NCBI GenBank assembly: GCA_022508635.1
Contig: JAFLUV010000048.1
Span: 1-13,290 of the forward strand
DNA from: Prevotellaceae bacterium
GTDB lineage: Bacteria > Bacteroidota > Bacteroidia > Bacteroidales > Bacteroidaceae
DNA: 13,290 nt
Reading direction: 5' to 3'
Shown: piece after piece, positions 6,547-13,290 of the stretch
Numbering within the stretch: the stretch's first letter is position 1
Layout: each line of letters begins with the position of its first letter
Made by a program: the position numbers and the translations under genes
Notes under the pieces: generated by a model
Database searches by the model: none
Told to the model about the DNA's origin: nothing
What the model saw: the letters and a program-made list of their open reading frames with translations, nothing else

Positions 6547-6591
6547 GATCCTACCTTTCAAAAAAACTCTGGTGAGTAGGACATATATATA

Positions 6592-8328
6592 ATGTTAAAA
6601 GTGAATGACGCATTGAGGAAATTTCTCTTCATAATTGGTATCCTTTCCGTGGCACTTGACCTCAGGGCGCAGGCTACGTTCGACTATTTCTATTTGGAAG
6701 CAGAGAAGTGTCGCCTCCAGGAAGACTATTCCTCCGCAATGGATCTCTACCGCCATTGCCTTGACCTTAATCCTGTGGCGCCGGAGGCTCTCTACAACAT
6801 AGGTCTCCTCTATCTCTATTTGCGATCCGATAGTCTTGGCACGGTGTACATACGTCAGGCGTGCGAACGCGATGCCAACAACCCCTATTATTTAGAGACG
6901 CTGGGTGCAATCTATCTGGAGCGTCGTGATGCAGAGGCTGCGATTCCTGTCTTGGAGAAGATGGCTTCCTTGCAGTCGCGTCGTTCCGATATATTATCGC
7001 AGCTGGCACAGCTCTACACCACTGTGGGCGACATGGACAAGGCCGTCGGTGCACTCAATCGTATAGAATTGCTCGAGGGTGTTAGTCCACAGGTCAGTAT
7101 CGATAAGTTCAGAATATATAAGGAAATGGGGAAGCTTGACTCGGCATTCGTGCAGCTACAGGAACTTTGCAACGAGTCGCCCCACGATATGAACCTACGT
7201 ATCGTCGTAGGCAGTCAATACATGCAGGCTGGCGACACTGTCAAGGCTCTCGAAATCTACGATGAGGTGCGAAGACAGGAGCCGACAAACACTAATCTCC
7301 AACTTGCTACGATGGATTACCTGCGCGATATCGGCATGGATGACCGCTATAATTTCGTGCGTGACTCTCTGCTCCGTCATCCCGACTCGCCTGAGCAGTT
7401 ACGCTTACTTCTCCTTAAATCGTACATAGCTGACGTGCAGCGTGACTCCACCTACGCCCCACAGCTCATGGCTGCATTCGACTCTTTGCTTGCCCGGCCG
7501 CAACAGGATCCTCAAGTACTTATTATGAAAGCAGCCTATCAGGTCTTCAGTAAACAACCGCAGGAAGTAGTCATGCGCACGATGAGGCAGGTGCTTGAAG
7601 TTGATCCCGGTAACGAGACTGCTTTGCGTGAACTGCTGCAATACTATGCAGAGAAAAATGATGATAAGGGCGTGGAGGATATTAGTCGCCGAGGTCTCAA
7701 CTATCATCCTGAGGAGATTGCTTATGCCTATTATCTCGGCATGGCGCTGGCAGAGCAGAAGAAACTCGATGCTGCTGCTGAAGTCCTACAACAGGGACTT
7801 CGTGTCCGTACAGAGTTTGTCACGCCATATATTGTGTCGAACGTCTTTGCTGTGCTTGGCGATGTATACTATCGACAAGAAAAAGATCAGGAAGCCTTTG
7901 CTGCCTACGACTCTGCGCTTGTTTATCGGGACGACAATATCATGTGCCTCAACAACTATGCATACTACCTTAGCCTGAAAAACGAGCAGCTCGACAAGGC
8001 AGAAGAAATGAGCTATCGTACCATACGGCAGGAGCCAGACAACATTACTTATCTTGACACTTATGCATGGATACTCTTCATGAAAGGTGACTATGCCCAT
8101 GCACGCTCTTACATAGACAAAGTGGTTAATCCCGCTAAGACAGACGAAGAGCTCTTGGCTGACGAAACTTTGCAGGGTAATCTCATAGAGCATGCAGGTG
8201 ATATCTATGCCCTTTCAGGCGATAATGAAACGGCGTTGCGCTTGTGGAAGTTAGCAGATAGGAAGGGTGACAACACCTGCACACCCCAGCTACGCAAGAA
8301 ATTAAGATACAAAAAGTATATCAAATAG
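6592..8328 (+). CDS. Periplasmic tetratricopeptide-repeat protein
   Basis: Predicted 578-residue exported helical repeat protein. Residues 1-27 form a Sec signal peptide ending near LRAQA, with no lipobox, so a soluble periplasmic location is likely. The rest is a chain of TPR-like helix pairs; clear ones are near residue 44 (YSSAMDLYRHCLDLNPVAPEALYNIGLLY), around 165-195, around 420-450 (GDVYYRQEKDQEAFAAYDSALVY) and near 470-510, ending with a basic tail, RKKLRYKKYIK. TPRs serve as protein-binding scaffolds; no enzymatic domain is visible. The gene lies 45 bp after dut and only 3 bp before the DUF4292 gene, an arrangement I recognise as conserved in Bacteroidales, which suggests that the TPR and DUF4292 proteins work together. 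Binding partners are unknown. Confidence 0.9.
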   Translation: MLKVNDALRKFLFIIGILSVALDLRAQATFDYFYLEAEKCRLQEDYSSAMDLYRHCLDLNPVAPEALYNIGLLYLYLRSDSLGTVYIRQACERDANNPYYLETLGAIYLERRDAEAAIPVLEKMASLQSRRSDILSQLAQLYTTVGDMDKAVGALNRIELLEGVSPQVSIDKFRIYKEMGKLDSAFVQLQELCNESPHDMNLRIVVGSQYMQAGDTVKALEIYDEVRRQEPTNTNLQLATMDYLRDIGMDDRYNFVRDSLLRHPDSPEQLRLLLLKSYIADVQRDSTYAPQLMAAFDSLLARPQQDPQVLIMKAAYQVFSKQPQEVVMRTMRQVLEVDPGNETALRELLQYYAEKNDDKGVEDISRRGLNYHPEEIAYAYYLGMALAEQKKLDAAAEVLQQGLRVRTEFVTPYIVSNVFAVLGDVYYRQEKDQEAFAAYDSALVYRDDNIMCLNNYAYYLSLKNEQLDKAEEMSYRTIRQEPDNITYLDTYAWILFMKGDYAHARSYIDKVVNPAKTDEELLADETLQGNLIEHAGDIYALSGDNETALRLWKLADRKGDNTCTPQLRKKLRYKKYIK

Positions 8329-8331
8329 AGA

Positions 8332-9207
8332 ATGACAACCGATATGAACCGACATTTAGCTACATGCTTTCTGAGTGTACTACTCACAACTCTGCTTCTG
8401 GTTTCTTGCGCTACGAAGAAACAGACCATTTCTCAGTCTACAATAACAAACGCTGGGTCAGATGTGGCACCCGTTGCCTTGAAAGAAATTGTGCAGAAGG
8501 TGAATGCTAACAGGCAGGAAGAGAAGTTTATCACATCAAAGCTTAGTCTTTCTATCCAGACGGGTGACAAAAAAATGGCGCTTGGCGGTACGTTGCGTAT
8601 GAAACGCGATGATGTCATCCAACTTTCGCTTGTCACCTTTGGTATACTCGAGGTAGCTCGCATAGAAATGACACCTGACTACTTCATGCTCATTGACAAG
8701 GTAGGACGACAGTATGTGAAAGCAGCGTTCAGCGACATATCTTTCTTACAGAGTGCAGGAGTGGACTTTGGCACACTACAAGCACTCTTTTGGGGCGAAT
8801 TGTTTCTGCTCACAGGAGAAGCACCGGCTGACAATCTTTTCACAAAATCAGTAGAGGGCAATAGTGCCAAGCTCGTTAATACTGATGGTACACATGCTGT
8901 TTTGACTTTCCTTGTCAATACGCTGACAGGGCTTGTACAGCAGACATCTGTTTCCTCGCATGCAGCAGGTGCAGCACCTTATCTGACGTGGCAATATATG
9001 GACTTCGCCTCTCTCGGAGGAAGGAAGTTTCCTACTATGTACAACATCACGTCTGGCAATCAGAGTCGCCCATTCACGCTGATATTTTCTCTTTCCTCGC
9101 TTCGAAATGATGGAGGATGGGAGACACGTACAGACCTTCCGGTGCAAAACTACACGGAGGTGTCTGCCGAAAAACTCCTTTCAAAGATCATAAATCTGAC
9201 ACGCTAA
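8332..9207 (+). CDS. DUF4292 lipoprotein, LolA/LolB-like fold likely
   Basis: Predicted 291-residue lipoprotein. The signal ends in LLVSC, a good lipobox with Cys26; a start at 8344 (second Met) is possible and would make it Cys22. Positions +2 to +6 (ATKKQ) lack acidic residues, so it probably faces the periplasm. The mature part has the DUF4292 pattern: an amphipathic start, EEKFITSKLSLSIQTGDKKMALGGTLRMKRDDVIQLS, then LGILEVARIEMTPDYFMLIDKVGRQYV-type strands. This resembles the open beta-barrel LolA/LolB group that carries lipoproteins or lipids across the periplasm; I place it there from memory of the fold, not from a search. It lies 3 bp after the TPR gene and 13 bp before the EnvC-like gene. 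A role in lipoprotein insertion (a LolB substitute) is plausible but unproven. Confidence 0.87.
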   Translation: MTTDMNRHLATCFLSVLLTTLLLVSCATKKQTISQSTITNAGSDVAPVALKEIVQKVNANRQEEKFITSKLSLSIQTGDKKMALGGTLRMKRDDVIQLSLVTFGILEVARIEMTPDYFMLIDKVGRQYVKAAFSDISFLQSAGVDFGTLQALFWGELFLLTGEAPADNLFTKSVEGNSAKLVNTDGTHAVLTFLVNTLTGLVQQTSVSSHAAGAAPYLTWQYMDFASLGGRKFPTMYNITSGNQSRPFTLIFSLSSLRNDGGWETRTDLPVQNYTEVSAEKLLSKIINLTR

Positions 9208-9220
9208 AACACATCACGCC

Positions 9221-10555
9221 ATGAACTACGAATTGAAAAGATTCATTCTTTCCTGCTTTTGTCTTGTTCTGGCGTTGCCGTTTGCTGCACAGAACAGCAA
9301 GAAGGTAAAAGAATTGAAACAGCAGCAGACCAAGTTAAAGAGCGAGTTGCAAAAGTCGCAAACACAGCTCGACCGCACCCGGAAGCAAGTGCAGACAGGA
9401 GAGTTGAACGTCAATTTCTTGGGTGTACAGATGAATAACCGTCTCACGCATATTCATCAGTTGGAGAAGGAGCTCAGCGATTTGGAGACGGAAATCATAG
9501 ACTTGCAGAAAAAGATCACGCAGCTTGACACTGAGGTGCGTGATCACCGCCGTCGCCTGAAAGCTGCCATACGCTATGCCCGTGCTCAGCGTGAAAGCCA
9601 GAATACCTTTGTCTTCGTCCTGTCTGCGCAAACATTCAGGCAGATGTATCGGCGTGCCCGTTATGCCAAGGAATACGTGAGCTACCAGCATAATATTGGT
9701 GAACAGCTTCTCAAGAAGCAAGCAGAGTTACTTGAGACACAGAATCTCTTATTAGAGGCTAAGAGTAAGAAATCGGGACTGTTGCGTGAAGTGATGCTAC
9801 AGCGTAAGAACCTGAATGCGCAACAGGTACAAGAACGCCAGAAAGTGGCAGGACTGCGCAAGCAGGAGACGGGACTAAAGGGCAAGGTGGTAGAACAGCA
9901 GAAGCAACTTGCAGCGCTCGACAAGAAGATAGAGGAGCTCATAGCCTACGAGATAGAGCAGGCACGCAAAGCTGCCGAGGAGGCTGCACGTAAAAAGGCT
10001 GCTGAAGAAGCAGCGCGTAAAAAAGCAAATGATGCAAAGAAGGGGAAACAACCTGCTACGAGTACTCAGCAGCAGAAGGCACCTGCTACCACTACCGCCC
10101 CTGTAAAGTCTGGTTCATGGCTCACAGCCTCGGATAAACAACTCAACGGCACTTTCGAGCAGAACAAGGGAAGGCTACCCGTGCCCATCACTGGGCAATA
10201 TATGATAGGCAGTCGCTTTGGCATCTATAATGTGCCTGGCATGAAAAACGTGCAGCTCGACAACAAGGGTACGAACTATGTCGGTCGTCCAGGTGCCCGT
10301 GCTCGTGCTGTCTTCGATGGCGTTGTTACCAGTGTCTTCCAGTTTGGAGGCATGCGCAATGTTCTTGTGCGGCATGGCAGCTATATCTCTGTCTACTGTA
10401 ATTTGTCCAGTGTCACTGTAACCAAGGGGCAAAAAGTACGTACTCGCGACATTATCGGTACCGTGGCAGACGATGGCAGCGGTAACTGCACCCTTCATTT
10501 CCAGCTCCGCAAAGAAGCAGCTAAACTTAACCCTGAAGCATGGATAGGAAAGTGA
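9221..10555 (+). CDS. EnvC-like coiled-coil protein with degenerate LytM (M23) domain
   Basis: Predicted 444-residue periplasmic protein usually annotated as M23 peptidoglycan peptidase. It has a signal peptide (cut near residue 23, FAA/QN), a long coiled coil (about 26-250), an Ala/Lys-rich segment of repeated AAEEAARKKA (about 250-275), a Gln/Thr/Pro linker and a C-terminal LytM domain (about 320-444). The layout is that of E. coli EnvC. Compared with active LytM, the HxGxD zinc site is N348-KGT-N352 and the HxH motif is T424-L-H426, so only one expected histidine of that set remains. The domain is therefore probably inactive and, as in EnvC, may activate an amidase that splits daughter cells. 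The family name M23 peptidase should be read with that caution. It is the last gene of the run; its stop is 4 bases from the stop of the convergent GH51 gene. Confidence 0.9.
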   Translation: MNYELKRFILSCFCLVLALPFAAQNSKKVKELKQQQTKLKSELQKSQTQLDRTRKQVQTGELNVNFLGVQMNNRLTHIHQLEKELSDLETEIIDLQKKITQLDTEVRDHRRRLKAAIRYARAQRESQNTFVFVLSAQTFRQMYRRARYAKEYVSYQHNIGEQLLKKQAELLETQNLLLEAKSKKSGLLREVMLQRKNLNAQQVQERQKVAGLRKQETGLKGKVVEQQKQLAALDKKIEELIAYEIEQARKAAEEAARKKAAEEAARKKANDAKKGKQPATSTQQQKAPATTTAPVKSGSWLTASDKQLNGTFEQNKGRLPVPITGQYMIGSRFGIYNVPGMKNVQLDNKGTNYVGRPGARARAVFDGVVTSVFQFGGMRNVLVRHGSYISVYCNLSSVTVTKGQKVRTRDIIGTVADDGSGNCTLHFQLRKEAAKLNPEAWIGK

Positions 10556-10559
10556 ACTG

Positions 10560-13025
10560 CTATTGAAGCTTTGTCGTGATTATATTAATGCTGAAGGGTG
10601 CGACATCGAAGCTGAGCTTCTTTCCATTCTCTGTCTTTTGGATGGTTGCCGGACGCGGAATGATATTGTTCGGGTACCGCATGGTGTTCTCATCTTCGCC
10701 TGTCATGCTGCAAAGTCTGACCATTTCCGCCGTTGTAGCTGTGCCACCTTGGAGGTGCAGTGTACCCGTTGTTCCCCTATTGCATAGGTTGACGACCTTG
10801 GTATAGAGGGTCTGGGTCTTTTCATCAAAAGTATTGTTGGCGTATACACCATACATCTGTCCGTTGTTTTTCTTTCCAGAGAAGACGACTTCTCCGTCTA
10901 TTAGGCAGGTGAGGCTGTCGCCATCTACATTCACTTGCAGGTCATACCATCGCCCTTCGTCGATGTGGCTGCTCTTTCCGCCGCCCATGTTGTGTCTGCC
11001 TCCCTTCCATGTCTGTTCTACAGAGCTTCGCGTGTTACTCCATCCACCTACGTTAAACCAGTCGAAGTTCTTCTCGTCAATGTAGTTAAAGACGACCATG
11101 AAGCCTTCCGAGCCGCTGTCTTTTCGGGCTTGTACCTTGTAGGTGTACCGTTTGGCATTGAAGGTCTCGGGACAAACCACCATGCTCTCCTCTGCATTGC
11201 CGGTTTGCTTGAGTATGCTGTCGGCTTCTACGCTCCATATTCCTCGGAACTTTGGGTCAGAGTTGCCTTGCTTCCATTTGTCCAGTTCGGAGAGGGGAAG
11301 AATGTTTGCTTCCTCCACGATGAGTTGCGGATTGCGGTAGCTGGACTGGGTTTTCCATGTTGCCAGGCCGACGCTGATCGGCGATTCGTTCCGTGGAGTT
11401 TCCTGTGGGATGTTCCATTGCAGGTTCGTTTTCACGAGCCTGTTGCCTACGTGGGTGGAGAACATTTGCTGTACCCAGTAGCTGGGTGTGCCGAACGACT
11501 GCTGGCTGTTGAAGCGTATCATGTCCGGGCGCCATTGTATGGAATTCTCATTTACGAAGATAGGTGCGTAGCTGCTCATTCTGACGATGTCGGCATTGTT
11601 TTCCATACCTATCATGAAGACTGCCTCGCCCATGGCGGCATTCATGTTGCCCGTGGTTCCGTATCCGTCGGTCACGGCGTATTCGCCCGGATAGATGACG
11701 GGGCCGCTGCGGTCATAGCTGTCAAATCTGTGGTACTGACTTACAAACCATTGCGGGTTACGGTAGTAGTGCTCATCAATGATGTCTACCGGATGACTGT
11801 TCCTCCACTTGGGCGTGTCTGTGCCCCAGGATTCGACATTCCCAATGCACTGCACTTCGGGGAACTGTGCCTTGATGGCGTCGTAGAACATGCGGTAGCG
11901 TTCTGGGTAGTGGTCGCTCTGGTCGGAATTGTCCTCCGTGTGCCAGTTGTAGTTTTCGTTTCCTATCTCTATATAGGCGATGTTGAAGGGCTCGGGGTGC
12001 CCGTTCTGGGCGCGCATTCTGCCATAGTGGCTGGTGACGGGGCCGTTGGCGTACTCCAGGGCTCCGAGGCATTCGTCTATCCAGGGCTGTAGGCTGTCTA
12101 ATGGTGTGCAGCCGCCATGCCAGATGCCGATGTTGACCACGTAGAGCGGTTTTGCGTTCAGGTCTTCGCAGAGTTGTAGGAATTCGTGAAATCCAAGCCC
12201 GTCGGTGGTTGGGTATCCCCAGTTGGCGTTCATGTGCCCTGGTCTCTGTTCTATCGGTCCTACCGTTCGTTCCCAGTGGTAGGCATTCTCGGGTTTGTGG
12301 TTACCTTCCACATAGCAGCCGCCGGGAAAGCGCACGAAGGCCGGGTGCAAGGCTTGCAGCTTCTCGGCGAGGTCGATGCGCAGGCCGTTCTTCCTGCCTT
12401 TGAAGGTGGGCGGGAACAGGCTGACCACGTCCAGCAGCACGGTGCAGGGATTTTGCATTGACAGGCGGAAGAGTGCTTGGCCGTCGCTTTCCGTTGCGGT
12501 CAGGGTGGTCTCTATCTTCTGCCATCCCTTCCCGAGTCTCTTGTCGATGGTGCTCTCTCCCAGGACTTTTCCGTCTTTGTCCGTGAGTGCCGCCTTGATG
12601 GTTCCGGGTTTTCCTTTCACGGGTTTTATCCAGAATGAGAGCCTGTACTGTGTGCCGCTTACGGCATTGATGCCCCAGTATCCCGGGTTGCTGATGCCTC
12701 CGAAGCGCTCCGTTGTCTCAAGCCTCAGGGCATGGCGCTGCTTGTCGTTCAGCAATCCCTCCGTCGTCAGGCTGATGCTGCACCCTTTGGGCGTCCAGTA
12801 TTCCGGTTTTTCGGCATCGTACTCAAAGGAGCGGTTGCGAATCAGCTCGGCATACAGGCCGCCGTCTGAGGCGTGGTTGATGTCTTCGTAGAAGATGCCG
12901 TAGAGCGTGGGGCTGATTTCTATGCCGCGCTGCGTCAGGTCTGCTGTTATGTTCACCTGTGCATGAAGCCCCATGCAGAATGCTGTTGTCGTGAGGAGAC
13001 TCCAAAATGTTCCGGTTCTTTTCAT
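10560..13025 (-). CDS. Secreted GH51 alpha-L-arabinofuranosidase
   Basis: Predicted 821-residue secreted enzyme that removes terminal alpha-L-arabinofuranosyl groups from arabinan or arabinoxylan. The ATG at 13025 starts a signal peptide (MKRTGTFW, cut near HAQ, residue 23); the frame extends 19 codons further but that ATG lies upstream of the promoter core. Domains: the ISPTLYGIFYEDINHASDGGLYAELIRNRSFE opening (38-68) of the plant ASD1-like GH51 branch, a carbohydrate-binding jelly-roll (about 70-205), then the TIM barrel with VRFPGGCY (231-238). The acid/base is Glu357 in EIGNEN and the nucleophile is Glu448 in YPGEYA. The C-terminal beta domain is interrupted at about 600-720 by a concanavalin/LamG-like insert (FMVVFNYIDEKNFDWFNVGG, DLQVNVDGDSLTCLIDG). 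No SusC/SusD or other CAZyme gene is in view. Confidence 0.93.
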   Translation of the reverse strand: MKRTGTFWSLLTTTAFCMGLHAQVNITADLTQRGIEISPTLYGIFYEDINHASDGGLYAELIRNRSFEYDAEKPEYWTPKGCSISLTTEGLLNDKQRHALRLETTERFGGISNPGYWGINAVSGTQYRLSFWIKPVKGKPGTIKAALTDKDGKVLGESTIDKRLGKGWQKIETTLTATESDGQALFRLSMQNPCTVLLDVVSLFPPTFKGRKNGLRIDLAEKLQALHPAFVRFPGGCYVEGNHKPENAYHWERTVGPIEQRPGHMNANWGYPTTDGLGFHEFLQLCEDLNAKPLYVVNIGIWHGGCTPLDSLQPWIDECLGALEYANGPVTSHYGRMRAQNGHPEPFNIAYIEIGNENYNWHTEDNSDQSDHYPERYRMFYDAIKAQFPEVQCIGNVESWGTDTPKWRNSHPVDIIDEHYYRNPQWFVSQYHRFDSYDRSGPVIYPGEYAVTDGYGTTGNMNAAMGEAVFMIGMENNADIVRMSSYAPIFVNENSIQWRPDMIRFNSQQSFGTPSYWVQQMFSTHVGNRLVKTNLQWNIPQETPRNESPISVGLATWKTQSSYRNPQLIVEEANILPLSELDKWKQGNSDPKFRGIWSVEADSILKQTGNAEESMVVCPETFNAKRYTYKVQARKDSGSEGFMVVFNYIDEKNFDWFNVGGWSNTRSSVEQTWKGGRHNMGGGKSSHIDEGRWYDLQVNVDGDSLTCLIDGEVVFSGKKNNGQMYGVYANNTFDEKTQTLYTKVVNLCNRGTTGTLHLQGGTATTAEMVRLCSMTGEDENTMRYPNNIIPRPATIQKTENGKKLSFDVAPFSINIITTKLQ

Positions 13026-13059
13026 GGCAGGAAAAGGTAAAATTAGGTTTTTTTCACTG

Positions 13060-13090
13060 CAAAAATAGCGAAAAATAATCAAACTGCAAA
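13060..13090 (-). promoter_or_regulatory. Consensus Bacteroidota promoter of the GH51 gene
   Basis: Read on the minus strand, TTTG (13090-13087), a 19-bp spacer and TATTTTTG (13067-13060) match TTTG-N19-21-TAnnTTTG in sequence and spacing. Transcription would start near 13053, about 28 bases before the ATG at 13025. No extra operator was seen within the promoter; the array from about 13151 lies upstream of it. Confidence 0.75.
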
Positions 13091-13150
13091 AGAAAGTAAC
13101 GCCTCCCCTGCGTAAAGTTCGCCTCTCCCTTTCCGAGGAGCCGTCTGTCC

Positions 13151-13290
13151 CACGCCGCCCCGGCTTTCCCGGGTCCGTTCGCCGACTTTCCCGGGTCCGT
13201 TCGCCGACTTCCCCGAGTCCGTTCTCCGACTTCCCCGAGTCCGTTCGCCGACTTCCCCGAGTCCGTTCGCCGACTTCCCCGAGTCCGTTC
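13151..13290. repeat. 22-bp tandem repeat array, right edge
   Basis: The string GTCCGTTC begins at 13173, 13195, 13217, 13239, 13261 and 13283, an exact 22-bp period, and the array runs off the window end. The core of each unit is CCGAGTCCGTTCGCCGAC. Units differ slightly: the first two have CCCGGG where later ones have CCCGAG, and one unit (13217) reads GTTCTCC instead of GTTCGCC. A diverged unit lies at 13151-13172. GTCCGTTCGCCGAC is an imperfect inverted repeat around TTCG. No spacers occur, so it is not CRISPR. It lies upstream of the minus-strand GH51 promoter. Confidence 0.85.

Noticed and set aside
6549..6581. TCCTAC/GTAGGA inverted repeat between dut and the TPR gene
   Set aside because: Six-pair stem with a loop over 20 bases and no T-run; could be chance.
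10608..10620. GAAGC-TGA-GCTTC hairpin followed by TTT as terminator of the long operon
   Set aside because: The stem is only 5 bp, the T-run is short, and it lies inside the GH51 coding sequence where the bases are explained by the protein.
10935..12092. 385-codon plus-strand open frame opposite the GH51 gene
   Set aside because: The GH51 frame carries catalytic motifs throughout this stretch; the opposite frame has a repetitive valine/histidine-rich look typical of antisense shadows.
13151..13290. CRISPR array
   Set aside because: Units are contiguous with 22-bp period and no unique spacers, and no cas gene is present.

Overview
The window looks like chromosome from a member of the Bacteroidales, most like Prevotellaceae or Bacteroidaceae. 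Three signs support this. Three promoters carry the Bacteroidota -7 element TAnnTTTG, two of them with a TTTG box upstream, instead of the -35/-10 pair usual elsewhere. Strong Shine-Dalgarno sequences are mostly absent. The gene set is also typical: a BF3164-type propeller lipoprotein, a DUF1573 lipoprotein, a glycine-lipid acyltransferase pair, the run dut - TPR - DUF4292 - EnvC-like peptidase, and a GH51 arabinofuranosidase. Genus and species cannot be fixed from this sequence alone.

Layout. Bases 1-61 hold a short array of 22-bp hairpin-forming tandem repeats that runs off the left edge. Bases 62-290 form a leader with several promoter-like elements. Two plus-strand lipoprotein genes follow (291-1613, a six-bladed beta-propeller; 1705-2157, DUF1573). 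Bases 2158-2389 are a regulatory spacer with two sets of direct repeats at 21- and 22-bp period and one near-perfect promoter. That promoter appears to drive a nine-gene plus-strand run ending at 10555. Its members are a small secreted protein of unknown function, glsA and glsB (glycine-lipid acyltransferases), dgt (dGTPase), dut (dUTPase), a periplasmic TPR protein, a DUF4292 lipoprotein and an EnvC-like coiled-coil/LytM protein. A convergent minus-strand gene for a GH51 alpha-L-arabinofuranosidase (10560-13025) has its own consensus promoter at 13060-13090. From about 13151 to the right edge there is a second 22-bp tandem repeat array.

How the genes fit together. The long run combines envelope work with clean-up of nucleotide pools. 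GlsA and GlsB should make N-acylated glycine lipids for the membrane. Dgt and Dut remove dGTP and dUTP. The TPR, DUF4292 and EnvC-like proteins are exported envelope components: the DUF4292 lipoprotein probably belongs to the LolA/LolB-like fold, and the EnvC-like protein has lost most LytM active-site residues, so it probably activates a separate amidase. The arabinofuranosidase is a secreted enzyme for plant polysaccharide with no SusC/SusD partner in view.

Nothing here is clearly a new multi-gene system. The least explained signals are the 22-bp arrays at both edges, which share short words and both form hairpins, and the phased direct repeats around the operon promoter at 2319-2363. Because both edges lie in repeats, the window may be a whole contig broken at those repeats.
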